Below are positions 28,201 through 38,105 of a stretch of 64,000 nucleotides of DNA, piece after piece. The notes under the pieces were generated by a model. It saw only the letters and a list, made by a program, of their open reading frames with translations. It was not told where the DNA came from and made no database searches. This DNA is from Rhodopseudomonas sp. AAP120 (lineage in GTDB: Bacteria > Pseudomonadota > Alphaproteobacteria > Rhizobiales > Xanthobacteraceae). The translations under genes were made by a program, and so were the position numbers. Within the stretch, counting starts at the first letter, position 1; the number at the start of each line of letters is the position of its first letter. The stretch covers positions 1 to 64,000 of the forward strand of contig NZ_LJIC01000099.1 in assembly GCF_001295845.1 (NCBI RefSeq), in the 5' to 3' direction.

Positions 28201-28565
28201 GTATGGTTGATCACCAGCTCGGTGATCACGCGCAGGCCGCGCCGCTTCGCTTCGGCGATGAAGCGGCGAAAATCCTTCATCGTGCCGAAGTCGGGATTGA
28301 TGGAGCCGTAATCGGCGATGTCGTAGCCGTCGTCGCGCTGCGGCGAGGGATAGAACGGCAGCAGCCACAGCGTGGTGACGCCGAGGTCCTGAAGATAGTC
28401 CAGCTTCTCGGTCAGGCCGGCGAAATCGCCGATGCCGTCATTGTTGCTGTCGGCGAAAGCCTTGACGTGAAGCTGGTAGATGATTGCATCTTTGTACCAG
28501 ATCTCGTCGGCAGCCTCGTGATCGACCGCGTCTGCGGTCTCGTCGATTGGGGACATCAGATTCAT
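25263..28565 (-). CDS. treS: Trehalose synthase TreS fused to maltokinase
   Basis: 1100-residue fusion. Residues ~20-560 are TreS (GH13), interconverting trehalose and maltose: [49 protein letters not shown], and [13 protein letters not shown]. From about residue 563 a maltokinase (Pep2/Mak) follows: [10 protein letters not shown] at its start, [10 protein letters not shown] with the phosphotransfer Asp, and [17 protein letters not shown] as the metal site. The maltokinase makes maltose-1-phosphate, the GlgE substrate. ATG 28565 is preceded by AAGGG and lies 10 bp after the glgE stop. The fusion channels trehalose to glucan in one polypeptide. Confidence 0.96.
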   Translation of the reverse strand: MNLMSPIDETADAVDHEAADEIWYKDAIIYQLHVKAFADSNNDGIGDFAGLTEKLDYLQDLGVTTLWLLPFYPSPQRDDGYDIADYGSINPDFGTMKDFRRFIAEAKRRGLRVITELVINHTSDQHAWFKRARRSPKDSSARDWYVWSDTDQKYQGTRIIFTDTEKSNWTWDPEAGQYYWHRFFSHQPDLNFDNPRVVSAVVKVMKRWLDTGVDGFRLDAIPYLCERDGTNNENLPETHAVIKKLRAELDAYAKGKVLLAEANQWPEDVQEYFGQGDECHMAYHFPLMPRIYMAIAQEDRFPITDIMRQTPEIPANCQWAMFLRNHDELTLEMVTDVERDYLWKTYAADPRARINLGIRRRLAPLMDNDRRKIELMNSLLLSFPGTPIIYYGDEIGMGDNIYLGDRNGVRTPMQWSPDRNGGFSRADPARLYAPPIMDPVYGYASVNVEAQARSLSSLLSATKRLISVRKSTPAFGRGSMTFIRPSNRSVLAYVRQYEDEVILCVANLSRSAQPTELDLSPWKERIPQEMLGRTKFPAIGELPYMITLAPYGFYWFKLEERGMSEHVAPAATALEFETLVVPVGATWMSLARTRGVFERDVLPAFLSRTRWFPERSMRAIQPRVTSAIPFSNTHDNRPWLAFFEASVRGVDARYVLPMQINWVRFDRERYNPRAFAAVRQGSREGTLLDVAGDTEFTTLLLDNLREGVVIENEGDRLEFRPGSRLAEKPAGPYEQIRAVSTEQSNSTALVGEDYVIKLYRRLESGTNPEIEMGRFLTEVAGYGNTPSLLGSVELIEGDKTSAIAVVHEFVANQGDGWVMTSGYLDRYVDDQRVLMKAEEEVVSEELAPYLRYMEQTGRRVAEMHIALANHPEVADFAPEPISGEDVRRWTETLSANATRVLDELGRKRESLKDGDRALVDEFLALRDGLARRLPGLLGENGGLKIRHHGDFHLGQMLIVKEDVFIIDFEGEPRRSQAERRAKAPAARDVAGLVRSIDYSTTAALERALKTHPEEAGKIAAALDAWRERATDAFLTAYRETMAGSPVWPADQAAADRLLDFFLIEKALYEIEYELAHRPDWLRVPLAGILRILTRQPEETT

Positions 28566-28575
28566 GCGGCACCCT

Positions 28576-30561
28576 TCATGCGAGGCAGCGGAACAGCAGC
28601 GCAGGGTCGCGCTGCGGATCGATCCGCAGATGAAGTCCGCCCCATTCCACGCCGAAGCGCTCTCCGGTGATGATGTTTTCGACGGCAGCCACCGGGCGGC
28701 GCTCGCCGCCGACCTCCACCTGGGTGTCGCCGAGCGGAAACCAGAATTCGTGCGGCTCGGACGAAAGCGCGATGGCGATCGCAACCACATTGCTGAGGTC
28801 GTCGGACGTTTTGATGAAGCCGGTCACGTTGGGATCTTGAATGTCGGCGAAGCGAAGGTTGCTGGTCTGCTGCAGCGCCGGGTTGGCGCGGCGGGCACGA
28901 TTGATGTCGCGGATGTATGGTTTGATATTGCCGGGCTTGTCCCAGTCGCGGACCTTGATCTCGTATTTTTCGGAGTCGAGGTATTCTTCCTTGCCGGGGA
29001 TCGGCTCATGTTCGATCAGCTCGAACCCGTTGTAGATGCCATAGGTCGATGACAACATCGCGGCGAGCGCAAGGCGGGCCTTGAACATCCACACCTCTCC
29101 GCCCTGCAGATGGAAAGGCAGGATGTCCGGTGTATTGACGAAGAAGTTCGGCCGGTAGAAGTCGCGTTCGGGATAGCGGGTCAGCTCGCGCAGATACTCT
29201 TCGATTTCCCATTTCTGGGTGCGCCAGGTGAAGTAGGTGTAGGATTGGCTGAAGCCGAGCTTGGCGAGGCCTTTCATCAGCTTCGGGCGGGTAAAGGCCT
29301 CGGCCAGGAACAGCACGTCCGGATGGCGAAGTTGCACCTCGCGGATCATCCATTCCCAGAACCGCAACGGCTTGGTGTGGGGATTATCGACGCGGAAGAT
29401 TTTCACGCCCTGATCGACCCAGAACAGGATGACATCGCGCAGCGCATTCCACAGCGAGCCGGCATCGTCGCAGGAGAAGTCCGGATTGACGATGTCCTCG
29501 TAGCGTTTCGGCGGATTTTCGGCATACTTCATCGAGCCGTCAGGCCGGCGTTTGAACCAGTTCGGATGCTGCTTCAGCCACGGGTGGTCGGGCGAACATT
29601 GTACAGCGATATCCAGCGCGACCTCGAGACCGACGGTTTTGCAGGCGTCCAGCAGGGCGCGGAAATCCTCCAGCGTGCCGAGTTCGGGATGCACGGCATC
29701 GTGGCCGCCTTCCTCTGCGCCGATCGCGTACGGGCTGCCAGGATCGCCCGGCTCGGCCTTGAGCGAGTTGTTGCGGCCCTTGCGATTGACGCGGCCGATC
29801 GGGTGAATCGGCGTGAAGTACAGTACGTCGAAGCCCATCGCGGCGATATCCGGAAGCCGGTCGATGCAGTCCCGGAACGTGCCGTGCTGGCCCGGCACCT
29901 TGCTCTGGCTGCGGGAGACCATTTCGTACCACGCGCCGTTGCGCGCGCGGTCGCGGTCGATCATCAGGGGCAACAGGGGCGAACGGGTGAGGTCGGGGCG
30001 CGCCTGGCTTTCCGCCATGGCGTCGCGCAATTCGGGCGCGAGCAGGGGAGCGACATCGCCGGTCTGCAGATAGTCTTCGCACTGCCGATGCACGGTCGCC
30101 AGAGCCTCGGGGCCACCATGCAGCGCCCGGGTCAGCATCCCGGCGCCTTCCAGCGCATCCAGGGAGATATCCTGGCCGGCCTTGAGCTTCAATTCGACAC
30201 CGTGACGCCAGGTGGCGAACTCGTCTGTCCACGCTTCGATCGCATACACATATCGTCCAATAGCGTCCGGCACGAATGTGGCGGTCCATCGGTCGTTGGC
30301 AAAATGTCGCATCGGCGTACGCTGCCAGTCGTGATCCTGCTCGCGGCGCCAGATCAGCGCCGCGGCCATCACTTCGTGGCCGTCGCGATAGATGTCCGCC
30401 CAGACCTCGATAGGCTCGCCGACGATCCTTTTGACTGGAAAACGGCCACCATCGATGATGGGGTAGATGTCTTCGATGTGGAAAGCGCCGCCTGGCGCGA
30501 CGGTCTGAATGGCTTGGGTCGATTTGTTCACGGTGATGCCGTAATAGGACTGGCGTCCCAT
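28576..30561 (-). CDS. glgE: Maltose-1-phosphate maltosyltransferase GlgE
   Basis: 661-residue GH13_3 enzyme that extends alpha-1,4-glucan with maltosyl units from maltose-1-phosphate. The N-terminal region [18 protein letters not shown] with GDGHEV-like sequence matches the beta domain. [22 protein letters not shown] and [17 protein letters not shown] are GlgE hallmarks. The nucleophile Asp lies in [10 protein letters not shown] and the acid Glu in [12 protein letters not shown]. The start is uncertain: ATG 30561 is preferred because an EcfG-type promoter ends near 30599; a TTG at 30579 would add six residues. First gene of the operon. Confidence 0.95.
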   Translation of the reverse strand: MGRQSYYGITVNKSTQAIQTVAPGGAFHIEDIYPIIDGGRFPVKRIVGEPIEVWADIYRDGHEVMAAALIWRREQDHDWQRTPMRHFANDRWTATFVPDAIGRYVYAIEAWTDEFATWRHGVELKLKAGQDISLDALEGAGMLTRALHGGPEALATVHRQCEDYLQTGDVAPLLAPELRDAMAESQARPDLTRSPLLPLMIDRDRARNGAWYEMVSRSQSKVPGQHGTFRDCIDRLPDIAAMGFDVLYFTPIHPIGRVNRKGRNNSLKAEPGDPGSPYAIGAEEGGHDAVHPELGTLEDFRALLDACKTVGLEVALDIAVQCSPDHPWLKQHPNWFKRRPDGSMKYAENPPKRYEDIVNPDFSCDDAGSLWNALRDVILFWVDQGVKIFRVDNPHTKPLRFWEWMIREVQLRHPDVLFLAEAFTRPKLMKGLAKLGFSQSYTYFTWRTQKWEIEEYLRELTRYPERDFYRPNFFVNTPDILPFHLQGGEVWMFKARLALAAMLSSTYGIYNGFELIEHEPIPGKEEYLDSEKYEIKVRDWDKPGNIKPYIRDINRARRANPALQQTSNLRFADIQDPNVTGFIKTSDDLSNVVAIAIALSSEPHEFWFPLGDTQVEVGGERRPVAAVENIITGERFGVEWGGLHLRIDPQRDPALLFRCLA

Positions 30562-30598
30562 CCCCCTGGAAACGAACAACGGGCCGTCGTCCTGTTAC

Positions 30599-30623
30599 AA
30601 AGCTTCTGGAACGGCAAGGTTCC
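30599..30623 (-). promoter_or_regulatory. Candidate EcfG-type promoter of the glgE operon
   Basis: Minus strand GGAAC (30623-30619), 16 bases, CTTT (30602-30599), eight of nine bases to GGAAC-N16-CGTT. It would drive the six-gene glgE to treY operon. Confidence 0.45.
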
Positions 30624-30624
30624 G

Positions 30625-30649
30625 GGAACCCACCCTACGCAATCGCGTT
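30625..30649 (+). promoter_or_regulatory. EcfG-type promoter of malQ
   Basis: GGAAC (30625-30629), 16 bases, CGTT (30646-30649): a perfect match to the general-stress promoter consensus. Its -10 element overlaps the TTG at 30648, which argues that malQ starts downstream at ATG 30720. Confidence 0.6.
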
Positions 30650-30719
30650 GCAGACGACTATCCTGTTCGGGATTGACGGATTCGCGGCGCTCCCCGCGCC
30701 GCCGCAGACAGCGTGCGTG

Positions 30720-32693
30720 ATGGATTTATTCACCAAAGCGGCAGAGCTCGGGATTCAGACCGAGTTTTTTGATGGCCAGGGGCATCGTCACGTCACCCCA
30801 CCGGCTGCTCTTCAGATCATTCTCGACGCAATGCCAGCGGGCGCGGTTCACCCCATGCTCGAACACGTCGCGGTGATCCGTGATGGCGATGGCCTGCGGC
30901 CACAGCTCAGGGCGGATGCCGCCGAACCGGTCGCGTGGACGGTCACCTCGGGTGGCGCGACGCTCGCGTCAGGCACGGCCAACCAGCGCCGCCTTGAGCT
31001 TCCATCGGATCTTCCTTCGGGCTGTTATCGGCTGCAATTGGCAGATGCCGCCGGTCGCACCGAAAACACGCCGCTCCTGGTTTCGCCCGCGGCAGCCTAT
31101 CACGGCAACTTCGAGCGTTCATGGATCGTCGCCGTGCAACTGTACGGTCTGCGTTCGTTGCGCAATTGGGGGATCGGAGATTTTACCGATCTGGCGCGAC
31201 TGATCGACATCGCGGCCGGCCTCGGCGCCGGTGGCATCGGGCTCAATCCGCTGCATGCGCTGTTCGACGACCGGCCTGGCGATTGCAGTCCGTATTCGCC
31301 GAACAGCCGGCTGTTTCTCAATCCGCTCTATATCGACGTCGAGCAGCTTCCGGAGTTCAAGCTGGCCGACCTGCCGGGTGTCGAAAAGGCCGCGGCGCTG
31401 CTGCGCGATGCCGAGCTTATCGATTACCATGCCGTCGCGGATCTCAAATGGCGCGCCCTGAGGATCGCTTTCGAGCGCTTCCGGGCGGCGCCCGACGCGA
31501 CCCGGCGCGCGGCCTTCGAAGCCTTTCGCCGCGATCGCGCGCCGCTGTTGACGCGGTTCGCCTGTTTCGAAACGCTGCGGCATAAGTTCGCAAAGCCATG
31601 GTGGGAATGGCCGGCTGAATGGCAGCATCCTGACGATGACCGCTGTGCGCAGTTGCGTGACGGGCCGGATGGCGCCGAGATCGAATTCGTCGAATTCGTG
31701 CAGTGGTGCGCGGACGATCAGCTGCGCGCCTGCCACGACCTTGCGGCGCTCCGCGGCATGGAGGTCGGTCTGTATCTCGACGTCGCCGTCGGCGTGCAGA
31801 GCGACGGCTTCGATGCCTGGAACGAGCAACTGGCGATATCGCGACATCTCTCGGTCGGAGCGCCGCCCGATCAGCTCAATTCTGCCGGGCAGAATTGGGG
31901 GCTCGCCGGCTTCAACGCCGCGGGGCTCGAGCTCACCGGTTTCGCCCCGTTCCGCGACATGCTGCGCGCCGCGATGCGCTATGCGGGCGCGATCCGGCTC
32001 GATCATGTGCTCGGGCTCAACCGGCTGTATCTGGTCCCGCACGGCTATGCGGCCAACAGCGGCGTCTACGTGACGATGCCGTTTGATGCGCTGCTGGCGG
32101 TCACCGCCCAGGAGAGCGTCGCCAATCGCTGCGTCGTGATCGGCGAGGACCTCGGCACGGTGCCGGAGGGATTTCGCGAGCATTTGGCGAGCTGGGGCAT
32201 CTGGTCGTATCGCGTGATGATGTTCGAGCGTGATTATCATCAGGGCTGGTTCTACGGCATCGACCACTATCTGCCCGAGGCGCTGGTGACCTTCAACACG
32301 CACGATCTCGCCACCTATTCCGGATGGCGCAGCTTCGCCGATCTGCAATTCAAGCGATCGGTCGGCGTCGACCCGGGCGAGAGCGATGACGCACGTCGTC
32401 ACGCGCTGAACATGCTCGGTGACGCGCTGCGACACCAGGGCATCCAGCACGAAGACATCTATGCGGTGCTGACCTTTCTGGCTCGGACGCCGTCGCGGCT
32501 GCTGGCGATCTCGCTGGAAGACCTGCTTGGCGTGATCGATCAGCCCAACGTGCCGGGCACTGTGTTCGAGCATCCGAACTGGCGTCGTCGCCTGCCGAAC
32601 GGGCTGGAAGAGATCGCGTCCGTCATCAATCGCCAGGCGCTGATGGCCGCCACCGAAGAGCGCCGTCACGCGGTGAACGCCGTTGCCGGGTGA
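30720..32693 (+). CDS. malQ: 4-alpha-glucanotransferase MalQ
   Basis: 657-residue GH77 amylomaltase that transfers glucan segments between maltodextrins and releases glucose. Key motifs are NWGIGDFTDL and SPYSPNSRLFLNPLYID, IRLDHVLGLNRLYLVP (nucleophile Asp), CVVIGEDLGTVPEGFRE (acid Glu) and TFNTHDLATYSGW. The frame is open to a TTG at 30648, but that lies inside a promoter element and homology starts with MDLFTKAAELGI at ATG 30720. It diverges from glgE and overlaps the next gene by 11 bp. Confidence 0.94.
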   Translation: MDLFTKAAELGIQTEFFDGQGHRHVTPPAALQIILDAMPAGAVHPMLEHVAVIRDGDGLRPQLRADAAEPVAWTVTSGGATLASGTANQRRLELPSDLPSGCYRLQLADAAGRTENTPLLVSPAAAYHGNFERSWIVAVQLYGLRSLRNWGIGDFTDLARLIDIAAGLGAGGIGLNPLHALFDDRPGDCSPYSPNSRLFLNPLYIDVEQLPEFKLADLPGVEKAAALLRDAELIDYHAVADLKWRALRIAFERFRAAPDATRRAAFEAFRRDRAPLLTRFACFETLRHKFAKPWWEWPAEWQHPDDDRCAQLRDGPDGAEIEFVEFVQWCADDQLRACHDLAALRGMEVGLYLDVAVGVQSDGFDAWNEQLAISRHLSVGAPPDQLNSAGQNWGLAGFNAAGLELTGFAPFRDMLRAAMRYAGAIRLDHVLGLNRLYLVPHGYAANSGVYVTMPFDALLAVTAQESVANRCVVIGEDLGTVPEGFREHLASWGIWSYRVMMFERDYHQGWFYGIDHYLPEALVTFNTHDLATYSGWRSFADLQFKRSVGVDPGESDDARRHALNMLGDALRHQGIQHEDIYAVLTFLARTPSRLLAISLEDLLGVIDQPNVPGTVFEHPNWRRRLPNGLEEIASVINRQALMAATEERRHAVNAVAG

Positions 32694-34491
32694 CATAGAA
32701 GACTACGCGCTGATCGGGGACTGCGAAACTGCGGCCCTGGTCGGATATGACGGCTCGATGGACTGGCTGTGCTGGCCGTATTTCGATTCCGACGCGTGCT
32801 TCGCCGCGCTGCTCGGTGACGACAGCCACGGCCACTGGCAGATCAGCCCGTCCTTACCCCCCACGACAACGACGCGGCGCTATCGCGGCGACAGCCTCAT
32901 CCTGGAGACGCGGTTCGAAACCGAGAGCGGGACGGTCACGCTGATCGACTTCATGCCGCCGCGCGGCAAAGCGTCGGATGTCGTGCGGATGGTCAGAGGC
33001 GATGCCGGAACGGTGGAGATGCGGATGCATCTCGTGCTGCGCTTCGGCTTCGGGGTCAACATTCCCTGGGTGAAGCGCGGCGAACAGGAAGGCGAGTTGC
33101 TCGCGATCTGCGGGCCTGACATGGCGGTCTTACGCTCACCGATCCTCACCCACGGCGAAGCCATGACGACGGTTGCCGAGTTCTCGGTCAGCGAGGGGGA
33201 GACGATCCCGTTCGTCATGAGCTATGGGCCTTCACACCTCCCTGTGCCGAAGGTCGTCAACCCGTTCGATGCTCTCCGCGACACAGAGGCTTTTTGGGCC
33301 GACTGGGCCGGTCGGTGCACCTATGACGGCGACCACCGCGATCTGGTGATGCGCTCGCTGATCACGCTCAAAGCACTGATCTTCCAGCCGAGCGGCGGCA
33401 TCGTCGCGGCGCCGACGACCTCGCTGCCGGAGCAACTCGGCGGCTCGCGCAACTGGGACTATCGCTTCTGTTGGCTGCGCGACGCGACTTTCACGCTGTT
33501 CGCGCTGATGAACAACGGCTACTCCAGCGAAGCCTCCGCCTGGCACGACTGGCTGATGCGCGCCGCCGCCGGCGCGCCCGCCGAGATGCAGATCATGTAC
33601 TCGATCTACGGTCATCGTCGGCTGCTGGAATGGCAGGCAGACTGGTTGCCGGGCTATCAGGGAGCGCAGCCAGTGCGGATCGGCAACGCCGCCCACGGCC
33701 AGCTGCAGCTCGACGTCTATGGCGAATTGATCGATGCATTTCATCAGTGGCGGATGGGCGGCCTCGAGCTCGACGGCGACACCTGGTCGATGGAGCGCGC
33801 CGTACTCGAACATCTCGCTGAAGTCTGGAATCAGCCCGACAGCGGCATTTGGGAGAGACGCGGAGCCAGCAAGCACTACGTGTTTTCCAAGGTGATGTGC
33901 TGGGTCGCGTTCGACCGGGGCATCAAAAGCGCGGAAAAATTCGGACTGGAGGCGCCGCTCGACAAATGGCGGGCGCTGCGTGACGAAATCCATCGCGATG
34001 TCTGCGCCAAGGGCTTTGACGCGAAGCAGAATTCGTTCGTCGAGCACTACGGCGCCGATGTGCTCGACGCCAGCCTGCTGCTGCTTCCCGCAGTCGGCTT
34101 TCTGGCGCCGGACGATCCGCGGATCAGCGGGACGATTGCGGCGATCGAGACGCATCTGATGCACCGTGGCTTTGTGATGCGCCACGATCCGCGCGAGACG
34201 CCCGAACAACCATTGCCGATCGAAGGCGCGTTTCTCGCCTGCAGCCTTTGGCTGGCCGATGCCTATGTGCTGGCGGGCCGAATCGACGATGCGAAGGAGC
34301 TGTTCGATCGGGTCGTCGGCGTCGCCAACGACGTCGGTCTATTGGCCGAAGAGTACGATCCGGATGCGGGGCGGCAGACCGGCAACTTCCCGCAGGCGTT
34401 GACCCATATCGCAGTCGTCGTGACCGCCGACAATCTCAGTACCGCGATGGCCGAGTGCGGCAAGAAGCCCGCCGTTCAGCGTTCACAGTAG
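32683..34491 (+). CDS. GH15 glycoside hydrolase (glucoamylase/trehalase-like)
   Basis: 602 residues. The N-terminal domain (IEDYALIGDCETAALVGYDGSMDWLCW, cut here by family convention) is the trehalase-like domain of bacterial GH15 proteins. The toroid begins SRNWDYRFCWLRDATF. Expected general acid is Glu391 in DSGIWERRG and general base Glu514 in LPIEGAFLAC. Members cleave terminal glucose from glucans or hydrolyse trehalose. Here trehalase activity would balance the neighbouring trehalose synthesis genes. It starts at TTG 32683 inside the end of malQ, so it is co-translated with it. Confidence 0.9.
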   Translation: MPGDIEDYALIGDCETAALVGYDGSMDWLCWPYFDSDACFAALLGDDSHGHWQISPSLPPTTTTRRYRGDSLILETRFETESGTVTLIDFMPPRGKASDVVRMVRGDAGTVEMRMHLVLRFGFGVNIPWVKRGEQEGELLAICGPDMAVLRSPILTHGEAMTTVAEFSVSEGETIPFVMSYGPSHLPVPKVVNPFDALRDTEAFWADWAGRCTYDGDHRDLVMRSLITLKALIFQPSGGIVAAPTTSLPEQLGGSRNWDYRFCWLRDATFTLFALMNNGYSSEASAWHDWLMRAAAGAPAEMQIMYSIYGHRRLLEWQADWLPGYQGAQPVRIGNAAHGQLQLDVYGELIDAFHQWRMGGLELDGDTWSMERAVLEHLAEVWNQPDSGIWERRGASKHYVFSKVMCWVAFDRGIKSAEKFGLEAPLDKWRALRDEIHRDVCAKGFDAKQNSFVEHYGADVLDASLLLLPAVGFLAPDDPRISGTIAAIETHLMHRGFVMRHDPRETPEQPLPIEGAFLACSLWLADAYVLAGRIDDAKELFDRVVGVANDVGLLAEEYDPDAGRQTGNFPQALTHIAVVVTADNLSTAMAECGKKPAVQRSQ

Positions 34492-34500
34492 GCGCACAGG

Positions 34501-35313
34501 TCAGCCTCCGGCGTTGCGGGCGAGGATGAAGTCGATCGCCGCCGCGAAACCGTCCTGTTCGTTGGTCCGGGTGACGTGCTTGGCCAGCTTCTTGACGTCT
34601 GCCGTGGCATTGCCCATCGCGATCGGCAGGCCGCTGACCTTGAACATCGGAAGATCGTTCTGCATGTCGCCGAGCGTGGCGATCGCGTCTGCGGGGATTT
34701 CAAGGCGCTTCGACATCGCCTGCACGAAAGTGCCCTTGCTCTGGCCGGGCGGCGTGACGTCGAGATAGTAGTCCTGCGAGCGCACCGCGAGCGCGCTGTC
34801 GCCCAGCGCGGCCTGAAGCTCGGTCTCGCATCGCTCCAGCAGTGCAAAGTCGGGACTGGCCCCCACGATCTTGCAGGCCTTTCCGATCAAAGGCGCGAAG
34901 TCGTCGATTTGAGTCGGGTCGAACTGGATGGTGCGCTGCTCGTGCGGCACATACTTGCCGTCGTCGCGGCGGATGTACCAATTGTCGTTGGTGAAGATCC
35001 AGATGTCGATGCCGTAGCGGTCGAGCAGCGCGATGCTCTTGGCCACCGCGTCCGCGGGGATCAGATGCTGTTCGATCACCGCGAGCGAGGGATCGACGAT
35101 GGAGCTGCCGTTGAACGGCCCCATCGGCAGGATGATGCCCAGTGCATCGCTGAAGAGCCGCATGCCGACCGGGGGACGGCTGCTGGTCAGGGTGAAGCCG
35201 ATGCCGGCGTCCTGCAATTTGGTGACAGCGGCGCGGGCGGCGTCCGTCAGACGCTTGTCCGACGTCACAAGAGTGCCGTCGACATCGGAAATGACCAGGC
35301 GGATGCGGGACAT
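34501..35313 (-). CDS. HAD-superfamily hydrolase (Cof/IIB type)
   Basis: 270-residue phosphatase. Nucleophile and acid/base are Asp10 and Asp12 in LVISDVDGTLVTSDK; the motif II region is TLTSSRPP; motifs III and IV are PGQSKGTF (Lys) and TLGDMQNDLPMF (Asp pair). The long cap between residues ~85 and 185 places it in the Cof group that dephosphorylates sugar phosphates. Substrate unknown. It starts 5 bp after gntK and ends the gnd-zwf-pgl-gntK run, so a sugar or sugar-acid phosphate is a reasonable guess. Confidence 0.88.
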   Translation of the reverse strand: MSRIRLVISDVDGTLVTSDKRLTDAARAAVTKLQDAGIGFTLTSSRPPVGMRLFSDALGIILPMGPFNGSSIVDPSLAVIEQHLIPADAVAKSIALLDRYGIDIWIFTNDNWYIRRDDGKYVPHEQRTIQFDPTQIDDFAPLIGKACKIVGASPDFALLERCETELQAALGDSALAVRSQDYYLDVTPPGQSKGTFVQAMSKRLEIPADAIATLGDMQNDLPMFKVSGLPIAMGNATADVKKLAKHVTRTNEQDGFAAAIDFILARNAGG

Positions 35314-35318
35314 GTCGA

Positions 35319-35861
35319 TTACTCCACGACGGATCGGGGCGCTGCAGCTGTCGGGAGCTGGGCGACGATGCCGTCGACGATCTGTTCAATGGGATGATCG
35401 ATGCCGACCACGATGGGGTTTTCGTCGGGGGCGGGCGGCTCGAGCGTGGCGAATTGGCTGTCGAGCAGGCCTGGCGGCATGAAGTGATGCCGGCGCGCGG
35501 CGATACGTCCGGCGATCGTGTCGCGGCTTCCGTCGAGATAAATGATCCGCGTATCGGAGCGACCGTGGACCAGCACGTCGCGGTAACTGCGCTTCAGGGC
35601 CGAGCAGCCGAACACGACGCGGCCGCCGCCATCGGCCACCCGATCGATTTCGCCGGCGATGGCGCGCAGCCACGGCCGGCGATCGTCGTCGGTCAGCGGG
35701 TGACCGGCGCTCATCTTCGCGACGTTGGCGGGCGGATGGAAATCGTCGGCGTCCTCGTAGGTCCAGCCGAGCCGGTTGGCGAGCGCCTTGCCGACCGAGG
35801 TCTTGCCGGAGCCCGACACGCCCATCACGATCAGCGCCCGCCGCGCCACGTCAGCGGTCAC
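35319..35861 (-). CDS. gntK: Gluconokinase
   Basis: 180-residue GntK-type kinase that phosphorylates gluconate to 6-phosphogluconate, the substrate of the neighbouring Gnd. Walker A is GVSGSGKTSVG, followed by EDADDFHPPANVAKMSAGHPLTDDDR and CSALKRSYRDVL, all family signatures. The GTG at 35861 is chosen because GGAGAG sits six bases upstream; it overlaps pgl by 11 bp. An ATG at 35882 would lengthen the overlap and lacks a good site. Confidence 0.94.
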   Translation of the reverse strand: MTADVARRALIVMGVSGSGKTSVGKALANRLGWTYEDADDFHPPANVAKMSAGHPLTDDDRRPWLRAIAGEIDRVADGGGRVVFGCSALKRSYRDVLVHGRSDTRIIYLDGSRDTIAGRIAARRHHFMPPGLLDSQFATLEPPAPDENPIVVGIDHPIEQIVDGIVAQLPTAAAPRSVVE

Positions 35862-36594
35862 GAACGCTCTCCGGCAGCGCATCCTCGGTGATCAGCCAGA
35901 CTGTCTCGCCGTTCGACCGGGCTTTTCCGGCCGGCAGGTCCTCACCGGCAAGCACGCGCTCGACGATGCCGCGTTTGCTCGCGCCGTGAACCAGAAACAG
36001 CATCTCGCTGCACGAGGCGAGCGCCGGGAAGGTCAGGGTGACGCGCGGCACGAAGGGCTCGACATGGGCCTTGTCGACGCCGGCCGTCCAGCGGTCGCGA
36101 ATTGCCAGCTGCGGCCAGCCGGGAAACAGCGAGGCGGTGTGGCCGTCGGGCCCGACGCCGCCGAGCACGAGATCGAACAGTGGCCGCGCCGTGTCGAGCT
36201 TGGTCGAGCCGTAGAACGATTGCAGTTCGCGCTCGTAGTCACGCGCGACCTGGCCGGGATCGGCGCCTTGGCTGGTTGGAATCGGATGGATGTTCGCGGC
36301 GGGCGCACGTCCGTCGAGCAGCACGCGCTTCGCGGTACCCATGTTGCTGAGCGGATCGTCGAACGATACCACGCGCTCGTCGCTGATGAACCAGTGCACG
36401 CGAGCCCAGCGAATCCGATCTTCGAATTCGGTGGCCAGCAGTTCGAACATCCGCTGCGGACCGGAGCCGCCGGTCAGACAAATCGCCGGACGATCGTGGT
36501 GCAGGGCGATGCGTGCGATCAGCCGCTGCGCGGCCAAGCGGGCCTGTGCGTCTGCATCGGCAGCGACGACGATCTGGCGATTTCCGACCTGCAC
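35851..36594 (-). CDS. pgl: 6-phosphogluconolactonase
   Basis: 247-residue Pgl of the glucosamine-6-phosphate isomerase fold, hydrolysing 6-phosphogluconolactone from Zwf. Signatures are ICLTGGSGPQRMFELL, VHWFISDERVV, DLVLGGVGPDGHTASLFPG and RVTLTFPAL. The GTG at 36594 overlaps the zwf stop by one base (TAGTG). The frame continues upstream only as a shadow of zwf. Middle of the gnd-zwf-pgl-gntK-HAD operon. Confidence 0.94.
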   Translation of the reverse strand: MQVGNRQIVVAADADAQARLAAQRLIARIALHHDRPAICLTGGSGPQRMFELLATEFEDRIRWARVHWFISDERVVSFDDPLSNMGTAKRVLLDGRAPAANIHPIPTSQGADPGQVARDYERELQSFYGSTKLDTARPLFDLVLGGVGPDGHTASLFPGWPQLAIRDRWTAGVDKAHVEPFVPRVTLTFPALASCSEMLFLVHGASKRGIVERVLAGEDLPAGKARSNGETVWLITEDALPESVRDR

Positions 36595-38105
36595 TAGCTC
36601 GGCTCCCGCCAATTGCGGCCGTCGCGCTTGAGCAGAGCCTCGGCCTCCTCGGGGCCGTTGCTCCCGGCTGCGTAGCTCTCGAGACCTTCGGCGCCCGCGT
36701 TCTGCCACGCATCGAGGAATGGCTGGACTGCCTGCCAACCCGCCTCGACGCCGTCGGCGCGCTGGAACAGGATGTTGTCGCCGATCATGCAGTCGTGCAG
36801 CAGCGTCTCGTAGCCGTTGCTCGGCGCGACCTTGAAGTAGTCCTTGTAGCGGAACGTCATCTCGACGCCGTCGATCGCGATCGTCGGCCCGGGGATCTTG
36901 GTGTTGAACTGCAGCGCGATTCCTTCGACGGGCTCGATGCCGATGACCAGATAGTTCTGCGAGAGCTCCTCGACCGGCGTGCAGCGGAACATCGCGAACG
37001 GCGCTTGTTTGAACTTTATCGCGACCTCGGTGCGCTTGGCACCGAGTGCCTTGCCGGTGCGCAGATAGAACGGCACGCCGGCCCAGCGCCAATTGTCGAT
37101 CGTCAGCTTCAGCGCTGCGTAAGTTTCGGTCGTGCTGGCGGGGTCGACGTCCTGCACCTTGCGATAGTCGCCGATCTCGGTGTCGCCGACTTTGCCGGCG
37201 GTGTACTGCCCGCGCACTGAGTTGCGCAGCGCTTCCTCTTCGCTCTGCTGCTGGATCGCCGCCAGCACTTCGGCTTTGGCCGAGCGCACGGAATGCGCGT
37301 TGAAATGCGACGGCGGCTCCATGGCGACGAGAGACAGCAGCTGGAACAGATGGTTCGGTACCATGTCGCGCAGCGCGCCAGTCTTGTCGTAGAAGCTGCC
37401 GCGGTGGGCGACGCCGAGCTTCTCGTCGACGGTGATCTGGATGTGGTCGATGTGCTCGCGATTCCAGATCGGCTCGAACATGCCGTTGGAGAAGCGCAGC
37501 ACCAGGATGTTCTGCACCGTCTCTTTGCCGAGATAATGATCGATCCGGTACAGCGAGTGCTCACTGACGATGCCGAGTAGATGATCGTTGAGCGCCTTGG
37601 CGGAAGCGAGGTCGGTGCCGAACGGCTTTTCAACCACCAGCCGTCGCCACGCGCCGCCTTCTTCTTTGAGCAGGCCGGCCCGGCCGAGCTCGGTCGAGAT
37701 CGGTGCGAACGCGTCGGGCGGGGTCGCCAGGTAGAACAACCGGTTGCCGCCGGTGTTGCGGTTGGCTTCGAGCTTCTCCAGCCGTTCGCGCAACTTGTCG
37801 AACGAGGAGGGATCGGACGGATCGGCGCTGACCGCCGTGACGCAGTACAGCAGCTTGTCGGCGATATCGTCCTTGACCGGGCGCGTCGCGAACTTCTTCA
37901 GGCCTTCCAGCAGGCTGGCGCGTAGATCCTCGCTGGACATCTCCTTGCGGGTGATGCCGACGACGCAGAACTTTTCCGGCAGCAGATTGGCTTCCGCCAG
38001 ATTGTACAAAGCCGGGATCACCAACCGGTGGGTTAGATCGCCGGTGACGCCGAAGATCACGAAGGCGCAGCCATCCGGGATCTGCGCATTGGGCTGGCTG
38101 GTCAC
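36594..38105 (-). CDS. zwf: Glucose-6-phosphate 1-dehydrogenase
   Basis: 503-residue NADP-dependent first enzyme of the oxidative pentose phosphate and Entner-Doudoroff routes. The nucleotide fold is [13 protein letters not shown], the active-site block is [20 protein letters not shown] with the catalytic His, and FYLRTGKAL lies in the C-terminal half. GTG start; its first codon overlaps the end of gnd (GTGA). Confidence 0.97.
   Translation of the reverse strand: MTSQPNAQIPDGCAFVIFGVTGDLTHRLVIPALYNLAEANLLPEKFCVVGITRKEMSSEDLRASLLEGLKKFATRPVKDDIADKLLYCVTAVSADPSDPSSFDKLRERLEKLEANRNTGGNRLFYLATPPDAFAPISTELGRAGLLKEEGGAWRRLVVEKPFGTDLASAKALNDHLLGIVSEHSLYRIDHYLGKETVQNILVLRFSNGMFEPIWNREHIDHIQITVDEKLGVAHRGSFYDKTGALRDMVPNHLFQLLSLVAMEPPSHFNAHSVRSAKAEVLAAIQQQSEEEALRNSVRGQYTAGKVGDTEIGDYRKVQDVDPASTTETYAALKLTIDNWRWAGVPFYLRTGKALGAKRTEVAIKFKQAPFAMFRCTPVEELSQNYLVIGIEPVEGIALQFNTKIPGPTIAIDGVEMTFRYKDYFKVAPSNGYETLLHDCMIGDNILFQRADGVEAGWQAVQPFLDAWQNAGAEGLESYAAGSNGPEEAEALLKRDGRNWREPS

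Noticed and set aside
30648-30719. TTG-initiated extension of malQ
   Set aside because: The TTG overlaps the -10 element of the perfect EcfG-type promoter, and homology begins at ATG 30720.
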